Below are positions 43,143 through 54,323 of a stretch of DNA of 64,000 nucleotides, piece by piece. Source of the stretch: Anisodus tanguticus. Lineage: Eukaryota; Streptophyta; Magnoliopsida; Solanales; Solanaceae. The notes below the pieces were generated by a model. The model saw nothing but the letters and a program-made list of their open reading frames with translations. It was not told the origin of the DNA and did no database searches. A program made the translations under genes and the position numbers. The number at the start of each line of letters is the position of its first letter. Within the stretch, counting starts at the first letter, position 1. The stretch covers positions 42,587,062-42,651,061 of the forward strand of contig CM067545.1 in NCBI GenBank assembly GCA_034509755.1, read 5' to 3'.

Positions 43143-43743
43143 CTCATGATAATCCCACGCAAAGCAGTCTTTATACTACAGTAGAAGAGCCGTTATGCTT
43201 TGTTTATCTTCCTCCTTCAGTAAACCACTAATATGTGTTAGCCGAGGGACTTCCTTAGTACCCAAGTTGATATCTTCCAAGAGATATTGAAACTCAAAGC
43301 TAGGCATAGCCCTTTTTATGGGTGATTCAAGTTCCATCGGCAACTCGATGTCATCGGCTGCCAATGTTGGTTCTCTGTTGTAGTCCTCTACCTGTAATGC
43401 CTCGGCTATTCTTACTTCAAAATTTAGAGCAGTCAGCCGATGCCACAGATCACGTATGATTTGGGTCTCCTCAATCATTTAACTCTTCCAAGGTAAGCCG
43501 TGGTTCGACTAATTGTTTTATTTTAAAACCTCGTAGAGTAAGATTGCAGTATTTCCAAGATCCTTCTTTGTATTGCTCCGCGACAACTATGGGAGCCACA
43601 TAGGGTGAATATAAGACATCTTCCAAGTTCTTAACCCCTGTTTGAAATGAGTTATCATCGGTTGGGACGATTTCTATCTTGTCTCATTACCATAAGATGA
43701 GCTTTTGATGCATGGTAGAAGGAAGGCATCGACTAGTTTAAAT

Positions 43744-44859
43744 CTAGTCTCTGCCCAACATAATGGCGTAGGATGGATTTCCATCTATTACAAAGAAAAC
43801 AGATCTCACCGTTTTAGGACCTACAATGATTTCTGCTACTAAGATCCCCAAAGCTTCATAGGCCTCTCCCATAAAGCTAGCCATTTTCATATTAGTTGGG
43901 ATGGGATCCTCCCTGGTTTTGTTGAGGGCTTTCAAAGTAAGCAGCGACATCACATTCAGCAGAGCCCCATTGTCGACGAACACTCGACTGATAGCTTTGC
44001 CGTTAATGTAAGCCTTAACATAGAGGGGTTTTATGTGTTTAATCATTTCTTTCGTGGGTGCACCAAATACAGTGCTCAAAGCGTCCCTAGCTGTGGTATC
44101 AGCTATAGTCACCCATTCAGTGTCTTCCACACACACATCACTTTCTAGGCTATCCAGCGTAGAGCGGCCGGTCCAGAACTCACATGGAATTAGGTTGACC
44201 ATTTCAATAGCTGCCCAAATCTCATCGGCCGAATCGTGCTTAAATAAATCAAGGATGGAGTCTCCTACCTCGTTCACTTCGGTTGACAGAAAGTTAATAC
44301 CTTCCATCTTCTAGAGACATATAGGATCCGGCTGAGGTTCTAATGCTTGGATCCTCTGCGCGATTTGAGGAACTGTCTCAGCTAGGGATTCTTTCAAGAT
44401 AGTAGTCTCCCATCGAGGTTCTTCTGTCGGGTTGTCATAAGGCTATATATTCAGTTCTGGTTGGTCCAAAGCTTCTTCTTCATGCAACACTGTTTCTGAA
44501 GAGATTGAGCTGAATGCCCGCTTGATAGCCTCAGCTACGACAGACTCAGGAATTTCTTGTTTATCAGCCGCCTTAGCGATGTATATCAGGTGCTTCATCT
44601 TGCGCAAGGCTTTGACACACTGCATCCTTCTTTTTTGAGTCCTGGATACGACACTCGGTGGTGGCTCTTTCTTTCCAGAAGACTGATTAATGAACCACTT
44701 CCCTTCCTCTATATTGGCGGTTGGCTTAAGCATCCTCCGGGGTTTCAGTTGACCTTCATCCCTCACTGTGATATGCAATGAAGAAACACCTTCTTTTACG
44801 TTGAACTCAACCACCATCTGTTTAGCTATGGGGAGTAATTTCTCATCTATCTGGGGCAC
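43744..44859 (-). pseudogene. gypsy linker and aspartic protease
   Basis: The frame 44859-44443 is a linker with 'SSGKKEPPPSVVSRTQKRRM'. The frame 44307-43744 ends with 'YVKAYINGKAISRVFVDNGA', 'LLNVMSLLTLKAL' and 'NPSYAIMLGRD', matching the plant gypsy protease (V.V.DGGSA.N.L.......YN.LLGRDW). The catalytic D-(T/G/S)-G reads D-N-G here, an unusual middle residue that may mark inactivation. The C-terminal LGRD is intact. Confidence 0.78.
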
Positions 44860-45037
44860 GCTCGGCTTCTCATTGACTGGTAGCCATGCTTGCCCTCCAA
44901 GCCTGCGCTAGGGGTCTACTGGGTTCTTTTTGAATTTCGAGCACTGCTTGTGAGGTTTCTGAGAAATGTGTTCTGGTTTATAAGGACAGCCACAAAAACT
45001 GCTTCCAACTGGCTGCCTGTCCGTGTCCTCATAAATG

Positions 45038-46493
45038 TCATGCTAACTGGCTTAAGTCAGAGCAGGATTTTCCCACTAATTTCTCTTTTAGCTGAGGATG
45101 CATGTTGTTGATTATCATGTGGGCACATTCCGATTCAGGGAAGTGTATAATGCATTTCCCAACCTTTCTTCTGAATCTCTCATTGTGGCCAACCTCGCCA
45201 CATTGGGAGTTAAATCTGCCGATGTGCTCAATGGTAGATTTGCCGTCATCACCATAGAAGGTGGTGAAATCAGGCATTTTGAAGCCTCTTGGCAATGATG
45301 TTATCTGATCTACCCAATCGGAGTAGGGCTTCCTGTAAATTGGCATATCCAAGGATTTTAGTTGGATGCCAAAGTACCCATTCATGGTATTAGCGATAGT
45401 TTCAGGGTTCATCAGTTGTGAAGTCCCCTGTCGATTCTCAACTGGAACCGGCTGGTAGGCTTTCTGAACTGGAGGCCTTCATTCTATACCTTGTTGAGCA
45501 GGGTTTGGAAAGTTGTACGTATTTTGCTAGCCATTACCAATAGGTGGGGTATATCCCCATTGCTGCTGTTAGGCATAGCCACCAAAGCCTATAACCTGAG
45601 CTCTTGGAACAACCGACGGAGCATGAGGATAAGGTGGAACAGTGTTCCATGTTTGCTCTCTTCGGATATAAGTCGCTCCTGGAAAGTTTGTGCTTCCTAG
45701 ATGGTATGGATTGGGTACCGACTGTGACTGCTGGAATGGTGTTCCGCTGTAGACAGCGTCACTAGATAGCAGCAGGGTCATAGCTAGGGGCCATCGGCTG
45801 CCAATTCGGCTGGACAACACTGATCGCCTGTACCGTAGGGCCGTTTACAGGAGCATACGGTATAACGGGAGGCAATCCAAGGTGTCTGGATGCCTGAATT
45901 GGTCATTGAGCCATATTGATCTGCCCATACTGCAAACTCGCTTGGTCGAGTGGCACAGTTTGCCCCCTAGCGTTTGGCGGCAACTATACAGTAGACTGGT
46001 TACCAAGTGAATGGGCTTGTGCTCCTAGGTGTGCTATCGGCTGTACCTGAGTAGGTACTGACTGATACACATTTGACTGAGGAACAACACCTGGAGTCAC
46101 AGTTGCATGTTGCACAACGCCACTCGTTAGAGGGATGTCAGAACTAGCCGAACTTTCTCCTGGATGCAGTCGATTGGCCTCCAGTTCCCTCGCTTGCTGA
46201 ACCTCATTATGTACCATTGGCTTGACAATGTCAGCCAAATGTTTGGAAACCTAGTACATAATATCATGGATGCCTAAGTCAATCTGTTGTCTAATGAATG
46301 ATGTGATCATGACAGTTGGACCTTCAGGCTAGCTAAGTTCACCCATAACTTGGGTTGATTGAGGAAATGGAGGGATATCAACCGATGTAGGCATATCCGA
46401 TGAAACTGGTGGCTCGTTGTTCCTTCTGGGAGGATTCTGTTTAGGATGTGGACTGGAATCTGGGTTCATTTTCTTACCAGACCTTAGGCGCAT
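45038..46493 (-). pseudogene. gypsy gag
   Basis: The start 'MRLRSGKKMNPDSSP' is followed by a Pro/Gln/Val-rich region (46238-45569) and then 'GFKMPDFTTFYGDDGKSTIE' with 'HIGRFNSQCGEVG' (45412-45038). This is the retrotransposon gag capsid region that in related elements reads KGFKVPDF..F.G....S..EHI.RF..QCGE. Several stops and a deletion after GEVG break it. Confidence 0.75.
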
Positions 46494-46498
46494 ACGTC

Positions 46499-46645
46499 AA
46501 GCGTGATTTTTGCCATTATTTTTATGGTTTTGACCCTTTTTGCCGCCACCGTTGTTGCGGTTTTGGCCCGAATTGTCAATAAAACTGTGAGACTGATTGT
46601 ATGACATCATCATCGCTATGGAACTGGCGCCGATAGCTGCTTTTT
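46499..46645 (-). pseudogene. copia gag Gly/Asn-rich fragment beyond the gypsy segment
   Basis: The plus-strand sequence TTGCCGCCACCGTTGTTGCGGTTTTGGCCCGAATTGTCAA aligns with 15010-15130 of the copia body, the basic Gly/Asn-rich part of gag. It ends near 46645 where the homology stops. With 40477-42432 it shows that the gypsy segment replaced about 400 bases of copia gag-protease sequence. Confidence 0.8.
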
Positions 46646-46852
46646 CCCCCAAAATTGCATATATTAGGCAAAAGCTAATATTAAGCTTTTACCGATTCTG
46701 TTTGGAAACTAGAAAAGAGAAAAGAAAGGAAATTAAGAAGATTTACCAAATTTTCCCTTACTTCGTTTGATTGGGATGAAAAGGAGGAAAGAAATGGGTA
46801 TTTCTTTTAGTTGTACTATTTTCTTGTTTTCTTATTTGGCACCGGGTGACAA
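46646..46852. other. short spacer, nothing recognised
   Basis: AT-rich sequence between the copia gag fragment and the small hAT, with no identifiable feature. Confidence 0.4.
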
Positions 46853-46860
46853 ATTAAAAT

Positions 46861-48012
46861 TAGGGGTGATCACGGGTATAGGGTACCCAGATACCCGACC
46901 GGAATCGATACTAACGGGTAGGTTCCGGTAGATATATTATAATAACGGATAGGTTCCGGATAGTAAATTAGGAACCGATCAATAATCGGGTCCGGTTTCA
47001 GTTCCGGCAAATAGAGACAGAGTACCCGGACCCGGAATCGATACCCGGGATCTATTACTTCTTGGTCAAGATGGCATCTCGAAAGTGCCGCTAGTCAGTT
47101 TAATCATGGAACGTCCAAAAAGCCTGGTCAAATGCGAACATTATTATTAGAAAAAGATGCCCCCCAACAAGAGGATGATAAACCTTCTCCCCTTAACCAG
47201 GTCTCAGTGAAGTTCCTATCTTTCTATTTTTGAACTCCCGTGAAAAACACGATCGCCCGCGTGGAAAGTTTTCTTGCGTTCATGAATCGGTCCCTTGTGA
47301 TGACTCACATAAACAATGTGCAGCTCACTCTCAATCCTGACATTGATGATAGGCCAGTTTAGACAATAGAACGGAAAGGAAATTTCATTGTGGATTCTGC
47401 TTGGCACCTTCTGAAGAATGAAAAAATTAAGTTTTAGATAAATATCATGACTTGGCATAAAAATATGCCTTTCATTCTATGAAGGAAGGTGAGAGACATA
47501 ATTCCTACTGATGCTAGAAATGATAAAATGGAAATTGATACACCTTCAAAGTGTTGTTGTTGAAGAATTTCGAAAAAAGAGAACTTGAACATCTAATTTG
47601 CGCAAAAATTATTCTTAAGAAATATGAAAGATCTTGTGTGGCCCTATTGGCATCCCATGTACCAACATACCATTGAAGCAACTATGATGAACTGGTGGTA
47701 ATGGAAAATTAAAATTACAAGTGTTGTTGTTCATGGTGAAGTGCATCCCTACAATGATTGTTTGAGAATTGTGGAGGGTAAAGTGTGGAGCCAAATATGG
47801 CAAAGAGAGACATAATATTCAGAGGTTAATTAGTTTTATCTCTACCCATTTATAAGGTACCTGGGAACCTATCCGAACCGCAGGGTCTGGGTAGGTTCCG
47901 GGTAATGATTGCTACGGGTAGGTTTCAGATAGTAAATTTAGGAACCGATCTTTTACTGGGTAGGGTCCAAATAGTTCAAAAACATTAGAGTACCTAGACC
48001 CGCTCACCCCTA
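46861..48012. mobile_element. non-autonomous hAT with an L1-derived interior (1152 bp)
   Basis: Termini TAGGGGTGATCACGGGT and, from the right, TAGGGGTGAGCGGGTCTAG are hAT inverted repeats. The exact 8-bp TSD ATTAAAAT flanks it (46853-46860 and 48013-48020). Subterminal regions have several GGGTAGGTTCCGG motifs on both sides. The interior does not encode a transposase; it carries a decayed fragment of an L1-type LINE. Confidence 0.9.
47250..47830 (+). pseudogene. L1-type ORF2 C-terminal (zf-RVT) fragment inside hAT
   Basis: From about 47256, the plus strand reads 'VESFLAFMNRSLVMTH' and later 'KGNFIVDSAWHLLKNEK', 'WHKNMPFIL', 'RDIIPTDARNDKMEI' and 'PSKCCC'. This is the pattern of the zf-RVT domain at the end of plant L1 ORF2 (F.V.SAW..L, W...IP.K....W, .LPT...L....I, C..C). 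Stops are present. It could be captured by the hAT or be a LINE insertion into it. Confidence 0.6.
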
Positions 48013-48020
48013 ATTAAAAT

Positions 48021-49480
48021 CATAAATGGCATAAATAGCATACATTTATAATTTTGGCACCCACAGGTCATATCCACATTTTTTGCTATAGTTTTTGTAT
48101 AATATAACTGTTAAAGTCTCTAGTTAAATAACTTTAAATTTTCGAACTCCCTCCCTCTCTCTTCCAAGTCACCTAATGAATCCCTAATAAAAAGAAATTA
48201 ACTTTATTTATTAGTATGTGAAAACAAAAGTTTGGATAAAATTTTTGTTGACCAAGGGAAGGTGTGAGGCACCCCCGAGTCCTGTGATTCTAGCACGATC
48301 GCTTTATCAATTTATATTAGGATTAAATAATTTTGGATAAATATTATGCTTATGAACCTAAAAATGCTTATATCCCGCCTTCGTTGATTTGTTCTAAACT
48401 TGTTCAAAACTGCCTCATTTTATTATTGTGTGGTTTACTGGTAGTAGCACTTTCTAACCTTACCTTGAATTATTCTTTGAGGCATTTATGAGACGTTCCC
48501 AATTTTCTTGCGGCTAAACAAACATCTAACATACTTAAAGTATTTCCACCCAATTAACCCGATTTTGAATATGATAATTGAATTTCATTTACACAATTTT
48601 TTGATAGCAGCGCTTTCCGAATTCATCGTTAATTATTACTTATATTAATTAGCTAACTTCTAGCTTCTTTTGGGTCAAGAACCCAAGCTCGTTCTCTTTC
48701 GAGTATCTCTTGACAATGCGTTTTGAAGTAAATTTGTCATCCATCTCGCTTTCTTACTAATGTTATTTCTGCTATTTTCTTTTACTTATTAGCAACGGAT
48801 TTTGAATTAAATTCACAACCCATCTCGCTCTTCGCACGTGTGAATAAGTAATTAGTTAGGCTTCAATATGATCTAGTGAATAAGTAACTAATTAGGCTTC
48901 AATATGGTCTAAGCCCGAAGTAACTTTCCCACTTGAAATCAAATATTGGTCCAATTTGAAGTAGTTCGTATATCTTTTAGATTCAATGAACTTTAGAACA
49001 AACACATGAACATTTGAGAAATTGGTGTTTGTTTTAATTGAGTAGTGTTGCAAACAATTGGGAATATCTTTTGGAGTTTCTATCTCAATTTTGAGGGAGT
49101 TTGACGTGACTAGAATTGATTTTGATTGAAATTTTATATTGAAGCTCGAGGAGGAAGACATAAATAAGTTCTATACAGTGATATACACACGACATATAAA
49201 ATACATAAACAATATAATTATATGCAAGTTGTATGTAAGTGGTATGTTTTGATCAAAGTTGTAAACAACAAAAATTTTGTATGCTAGTAGTATGTAAGTT
49301 GACAGGACTAGCATACAACTATTAGTTGATTTGTATATATTTTATGAGAAATCTCTTGCTACTTTTGAGACCCTCAATATCTCACTAAACCGAGTAAATA
49401 TTATCCGAATTTTGTACCTATAAGAAAAAAAATCCTAAAATCTTTATGTGTCTCTATTTGATTTCCCCCATTAAAGTTAA
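48021..49480. other. gene-free interval with unassigned repeat-like sequence
   Basis: No coding frame is supported. GGTGTGAGGCACCCCCGAGT followed by TCTAGCACGATCGCTTT (48260-48310) looks like a block I associate with interspersed repeats of Solanaceae, which I cannot assign. CGAGTATCTCTTGACAATGCG and repeated 'CATCTCGCT' phrases occur around 48690-48830. A tandem duplication lies at 48840-48911. Confidence 0.4.
48840..48911 (+). repeat. 36-bp tandem duplication
   Basis: Two adjacent 36-base units of GTGAATAAGTAAYTARTTAG followed by GCTTCAATATGRTCTA. Four differences separate them. Confidence 0.9.
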
Positions 49481-49691
49481 TACACTTTTAAAAGAAAGTC
49501 TAATTGGTACCTATTAGGTAATTTCAGGAAAAACAATTGTACAATAGCATTTTTCAAATTTAAAAGAATTGAAGTTGAGCCACTCACTCTATTTGAAAAG
49601 AAATACAGGAGGAACGAATGTTTTCTCTCTCGGCCCACGTTAGCGAGGTTTGCTAACTTACGCACCTTGGGGGTTGGGGGGGGGGGGTTGA

Positions 49692-50780
49692 ATGACTCAA
49701 CGCCGCCGTTCTTCTGAGGCCACGATGGTGACTCCGGCGAGCGAAATTCAGCAGCGATTAGGGACTTTTGGTAGCTTTCTACCACATCATTTTCAACTTA
49801 TTCTCGAAGAATTGAAAGGCATTGAAGGAGGGGAAAGCGTGCCTCACCCAGTTGCAAAGCGTATAGAACTCAGAAAGGAGGACATTCATGGTCCTAGGCA
49901 GTTGCAATTTTCTGAAATTGGCACCTCAACTCACTCCTCTCCGGCTAGTATTGGACTGAAGGAAGATCCGGTCACTGATAATAGAATCAAGTCAGAGGAT
50001 GAGACCGAGGAACTGAATTTGGAGGATGAGGTTAAGTCTGTGGAGGAGAAACCTCCTCATCGTAATAGATTTGGTAAGTCTTTAACCTATGTTCCTCCTT
50101 CGTTAAGGGGAGATACATTTGTCATCCAAATTGAGGAAGCTGATATCCAAGAGCAAGAGGAATATTGGAGTACAACACTGATTGGGTATGTATTGGGGGA
50201 TACTTCATATGTTAAATCTATGGAGAACTATGTTATGAATGTGTGGGATTTTGTTGCTAAACCTAAGATTCTCTACCACGATGAAGGATACTATATCTTT
50301 TAGTTTCAAAACATATCTGATAGAGATCTAGTCCTTCACTCTGGACCCTATGCATATCATAATAAATCTTTTATTCTGAAGAATTGGACCATTGATTTTG
50401 TGTTTGATCCTTAATGCTTGAATATAATTCCACTATGGGTCAAATTCCCAGGGCTGCCGTTTGGATATTGGTCCTCAGAGGTATTGAGTAAACTTGCTAG
50501 TATAGTAGGTAAGACCATGTACACTGATCGCTTCATTGCTGATATGGATAAGTTGTCCTATGCTAGAGTACTGGTCGAGGCTGATATTTCTCACTCATTG
50601 CCTGTCCATGCTGAACTTCATACTCCAACTGGAGTGATACATCAGTGGATATGTTATGAATGGAAGCTCAAGTTTTGTATTGATTGTGCAAAGTTTGGGC
50701 ATGATACAAATGATTGTTGGAAGAAGATTGAACATGAGGAAAAAGAGGTATTTCAGGAGAAAGAAAAGAAGGAGGGCTAG
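49692..50780 (+). pseudogene. L1 ORF1 (DUF4283-like, zinc knuckle)
   Basis: The first 203 codons are open ('MTQRRRSSEATMVTPASEIQ', an acidic spacer, then 'PSLRGDTFVIQIEEADIQEQ', 'LIGYVLGDTSYVKSMENYV' and 'KPKILYHDEGYYIF'). After one stop (50301), the reading continues in the same frame with 'RDLVLHSGPYAYHNKSFILK', a second stop, and 'LNIIPLWVKFPGLPFGYWSS'. It ends with the knuckle 'FCIDCAKFGHDTNDC' (C-x2-C-x4-H-x4-C). These are the plant LINE/Copia-like DUF4283 and zinc knuckle. Only two TAG/TAA codons interrupt it, so ORF1 is far better kept than ORF2. Confidence 0.83.
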
Positions 50781-51096
50781 AAGAAGGAAGAGAATTGTCC
50801 CTACATGGCAGAAGGAGCAAACTGAGCATGGTGTTACCCTTGAAGCGCCAACTGAGATAGTAGTTACAAACTCTCCAGCCCAGATGGTCAATGAATCAGA
50901 GGTGAATACAGCAAAGCCAGCACAAAGCTCTAGAGGAAAAAACACACAAGTTACCAACTGGTACAATGCCAATAAGGGCAACCTCTCAAACTAGATGCTC
51001 AACTAGTCATGAAGGTACCGGTAATAGCTTTGCACTACTGAATCAGAATTCTAAGTTCAATGGGGGCACTAATGAACATAATCAATTTCAACCTCC

Positions 51097-54000
51097 ATGA
51101 TTGTATCTGCTTGGAATGTTAGGGGGCTAAATAGACTCCCTAAACATAAAGATATGAATCTCTTTCTGAGGAAGAATAAAGTAGAAGTAATGGGAATTGT
51201 AGAAACCAGAGTTAAGGCACACAAAGCAAAGAGGATTACTACAAGAGTGGCTAAGGATTGGAAGGCATTCTACAACTACATTCATGCTTAAAATGGAAGA
51301 TCTGGCTCTTGCGCAAACCTCATATTTAAGTGCAAATGTTAGGGGTGGGGATCAGTTCCTTCATTGTCAAGTGACTAATACAGTGAATCAAGTATCATTA
51401 CTGATCACTATTATATATGCTAGTGATGAGCTTGGTGAAAGCCTGACTTTGTGGAATCAGATAGCTCAAATGGGGACCCAAATACAAACAGCTTGACTCA
51501 TATGTGATGATTTCAACAATATTCTTACTACTGAGGATAGAATTGGGGCTCCAGTAAACTTAAAATGAAATACAAGGACTTAGGGATACGTTGGATACAA
51601 CACAACTAACTCATTTAAAGAGTATTGACTGACATTGAATTGGTGCAACAAGCAGCAAGGGGATAGAAGAGTGTACATCAAAATTGATTAGGCATTTGGA
51701 AACTACTATTGGTTGCAGCACTATAGTCATGTTGAGGCTGACTACTTAAATCCAGGACTCTCTGATCATTCACCAGATTCACTGTAGGCCTATAAATCCA
51801 CAAAAGACCTTTCATCCTAAGCCTTTCAAGTTGTATGAAAATGTTATGAATAATCTAGAATGTCATAAGATAGTGCAAACTATTTGGGGGCAGGATGTTA
51901 GAGGGGTTTCAATGTATAGAACATGGCAGAAACTGAGATTGCTTAAGGAGGGCCTTATAGATATTAATGCTTATATGGCATTTTATCAACAGAAGCTCCA
52001 CATAGCAAGGGAGAAACTGGAAGTGATTCAAGTAGGTATGGCCATACAACCTCTCAACCAGCAACTTATAGATTAAGAGTAGGAAGTTGTGCTAGAGCTA
52101 GAAAAATGGAGTGATGTGGAGGAGCAAGTGATGAGGGAAAAGTCCATAGCAAGTCGGGTTTAATGTGGTGACTCTAATACTAAGTACTTCCATGCACAAT
52201 GGAAGATTAGAACTAGCTTGAACTCTATTACTTCAGTCTATAATGATGCAGAGGCTAAAATTACTGATCCAAAATTAGTGGAAGAGGAGTTTATCTCCTT
52301 TTTCACAAAGCTCATGGGGATACTGAACCATTACTCACCTTTCCTAACTCAAGAGGTGATCAAACAGAGGGGTGTCTCAATATTCACCAGCAGACTCAAC
52401 GTATTAAGCCTGTTACAGAGAAGGAAATTATATGTGCTATAAAATACATGCCTAAGGATAAGGAACGTAGATGGTTTTCCAATTGAATTCTTTACTGAAC
52501 ACTGGGATGAGGTTAAGGTTGATGTTATAGATGTTGTACATAACTTCTTCAGCAAGGGGAAGATGCTAAAGGCCATGAATTGTACTGTTGTGACCCTGAT
52601 GCCAAAGGTTCCATTCCCTACACAGATGAACGACTATCGACCTATAGGTTGCTGCACAACATTGTATAAGATTATAACAAAGATCTTAACTAGAAGACTC
52701 AAAGCTGTTATGGGAAATGTATAGAGGGTTCACAGTCTGCATTTATTAAAGGAAGGTGCATTACTGATAATATTCTATTCACTCATTAGCTCTTTAAAGG
52801 TTATACAAGAAAGAACATTACTCCAAGGTGTGTTCTAAAGGTGGATCTCAGGAAAGCATATGACACCTTGGATTGGTACTTTCTCAAAAGAATGTTGGTT
52901 GAGCTTGGATTTCCTCAGAAATTTGTGATGTGGATATGAGAGTGTATCTCTACTGTCTCTTATTCTTTAACACTGAATGGAGGACTTACAACACCATTTC
53001 CTGATAGAAGAGGCATTAGGCAAGGGGATCATATGTCCCCTTACCTTTTTGTCATTGCTATAGAATACTTACAAAGGGAGTTTGCACAGTTGACCAAGAA
53101 CAAAAAGTTCAACTTTCATCCTAGATGTAAAAATCTGGGGATCATAAATGTATGCTTTGCTGATGACTCGCTAATATTTTACAGGGCTGACCATAATTTC
53201 ATTAGACTCTTGTAGCAGACATTCCTCAAGTTCTCAATGGCTTTTGGATTACAAGCTAATGCTGACAAAAGTTCTATATGCTTAGCAGGCATATCTGATC
53301 ACTTAAAAGCTGATATTTTTGAAGAACTGGGATATACTGAGGGCATCTTTCCCTTCAGATATCTTGGAGTTCTACTAGCAGCAAAGAAGCTCAATATTAC
53401 TCAATGCTGGCCTTTGGTTGAGAGAATCACAGCAAAGATCAATGTTGGTCTGCAAAAGTTCTATCTTATGCTAGTCATTTGCAACTAATTAAATAAATCT
53501 TGTTTGGTGTGCAGTTCTATCGGGCTCAAATATTTTTAATCCCTAAGAAGGTCCTTTAGATGATTGAAGACATCTGCAGGTCATTTTTATGGACAGGGGA
53601 CTCTTCCATCTCTAAAAAATCCTTGTGTCATAGGAAAAAAATTATATGCCTCAGGCTACTGGGGGGTTGAATGTGATGGATATGTACCTATGGAACAAGG
53701 TTGTTGTGGCTAAACACTTATTGGTTGTTGCTATGAATAAGGATTGCTTGTGGGTTAAATGGATACATTACTTTTATATCAAGAACAGTGCAGTGGAAGA
53801 TATATAAATACCCAAAAGTGCTGCTTGGGTAGTCAGGAAAATAATTGCCAATAGGGATCTTATCAATGAGATTCAGGGTATGCAAGGTGATTTGAGAAGC
53901 AAGTTAACTCAACTACAGAAGGCTGAGGGCACTTTCAGTATCAAAACGTTGTATCACAAGCTGAGGCTTCAGTATCAAAAAGTCCCTTGAAAACAGATGA

Positions 54001-54323
54001 TTATGCAACCATGTCTACTACCAAGATAAAAATTTCAGCTTTGGCTTGCTGTGCAAAGGAGAGTTGCTACTGTAGATAGGCTTGCTAAGTTTGGCATCAA
54101 TGTTCCTCAAACTTGTGTTTTCTGTGGCTTATATGATGAGGTGTTTGAGCATCTATTTTTTACTATCATGTTGTTAAAAGCATTTGGTCGAGGTTACTAG
54201 TTTGGCTTTGTAATTCTAGAACTATAGTGAACTGGTCATCTAAGGTGCTCTGGATCAACAATGGGGCAAGGAAGAAATCTGGGCATTGGGCTATTGTCAA
54301 CTGTGTGTTTGGCATGATGATAT
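51097..54323 (+). pseudogene. L1 ORF2 (endonuclease, RT, zf-RVT), first part
   Basis: The endonuclease starts 'MIVSAWNVRGLNRLPKHKDM' with 'EVMGIVETRVK' (catalytic Asn and Glu). RT blocks follow: 'VTLMPKVPFPTQMNDYRPI', 'LKVDLRKAYDTLDW' (near 52840, first catalytic Asp), 'GIRQGDHMSPYLFVIAIEYL' (52990-53080) and 'VCFADDSLIFYRAD' (53150-53190, FADD intact). Near the end, 'VATVDRLAKFGINVPQTCVF' (54064-54123) and 'CGLYDEVFEHLFF' form the zf-RVT zinc-binding segment. Many stops and small frameshifts occur. The last block is split by the copia-like insertion at 54324. Confidence 0.88.

Larger units (their letters stand above)
42433..46493 (-). mobile_element. LTR-less Ty3/gypsy gag-protease-RT segment inside copia
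   Basis: On the minus strand the segment begins exactly at a gag-type start 'MRLRSGKKMNP' (46493). It runs through gag (to about 45038), a linker, an aspartic protease (44307-43744) and RT (43142-42433), ending inside RT. There is no gypsy LTR, primer-binding site, integrase or chromodomain. Copia sequence of the same family and orientation lies on both sides. The 6-base motif ACGTCA is present at both junctions (42427-42432 and 46494-46499). Gypsy assignment follows from RT motifs (YIDDVVV, FMDGDSGYNQI) and the order protease before RT. Confidence 0.82.
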
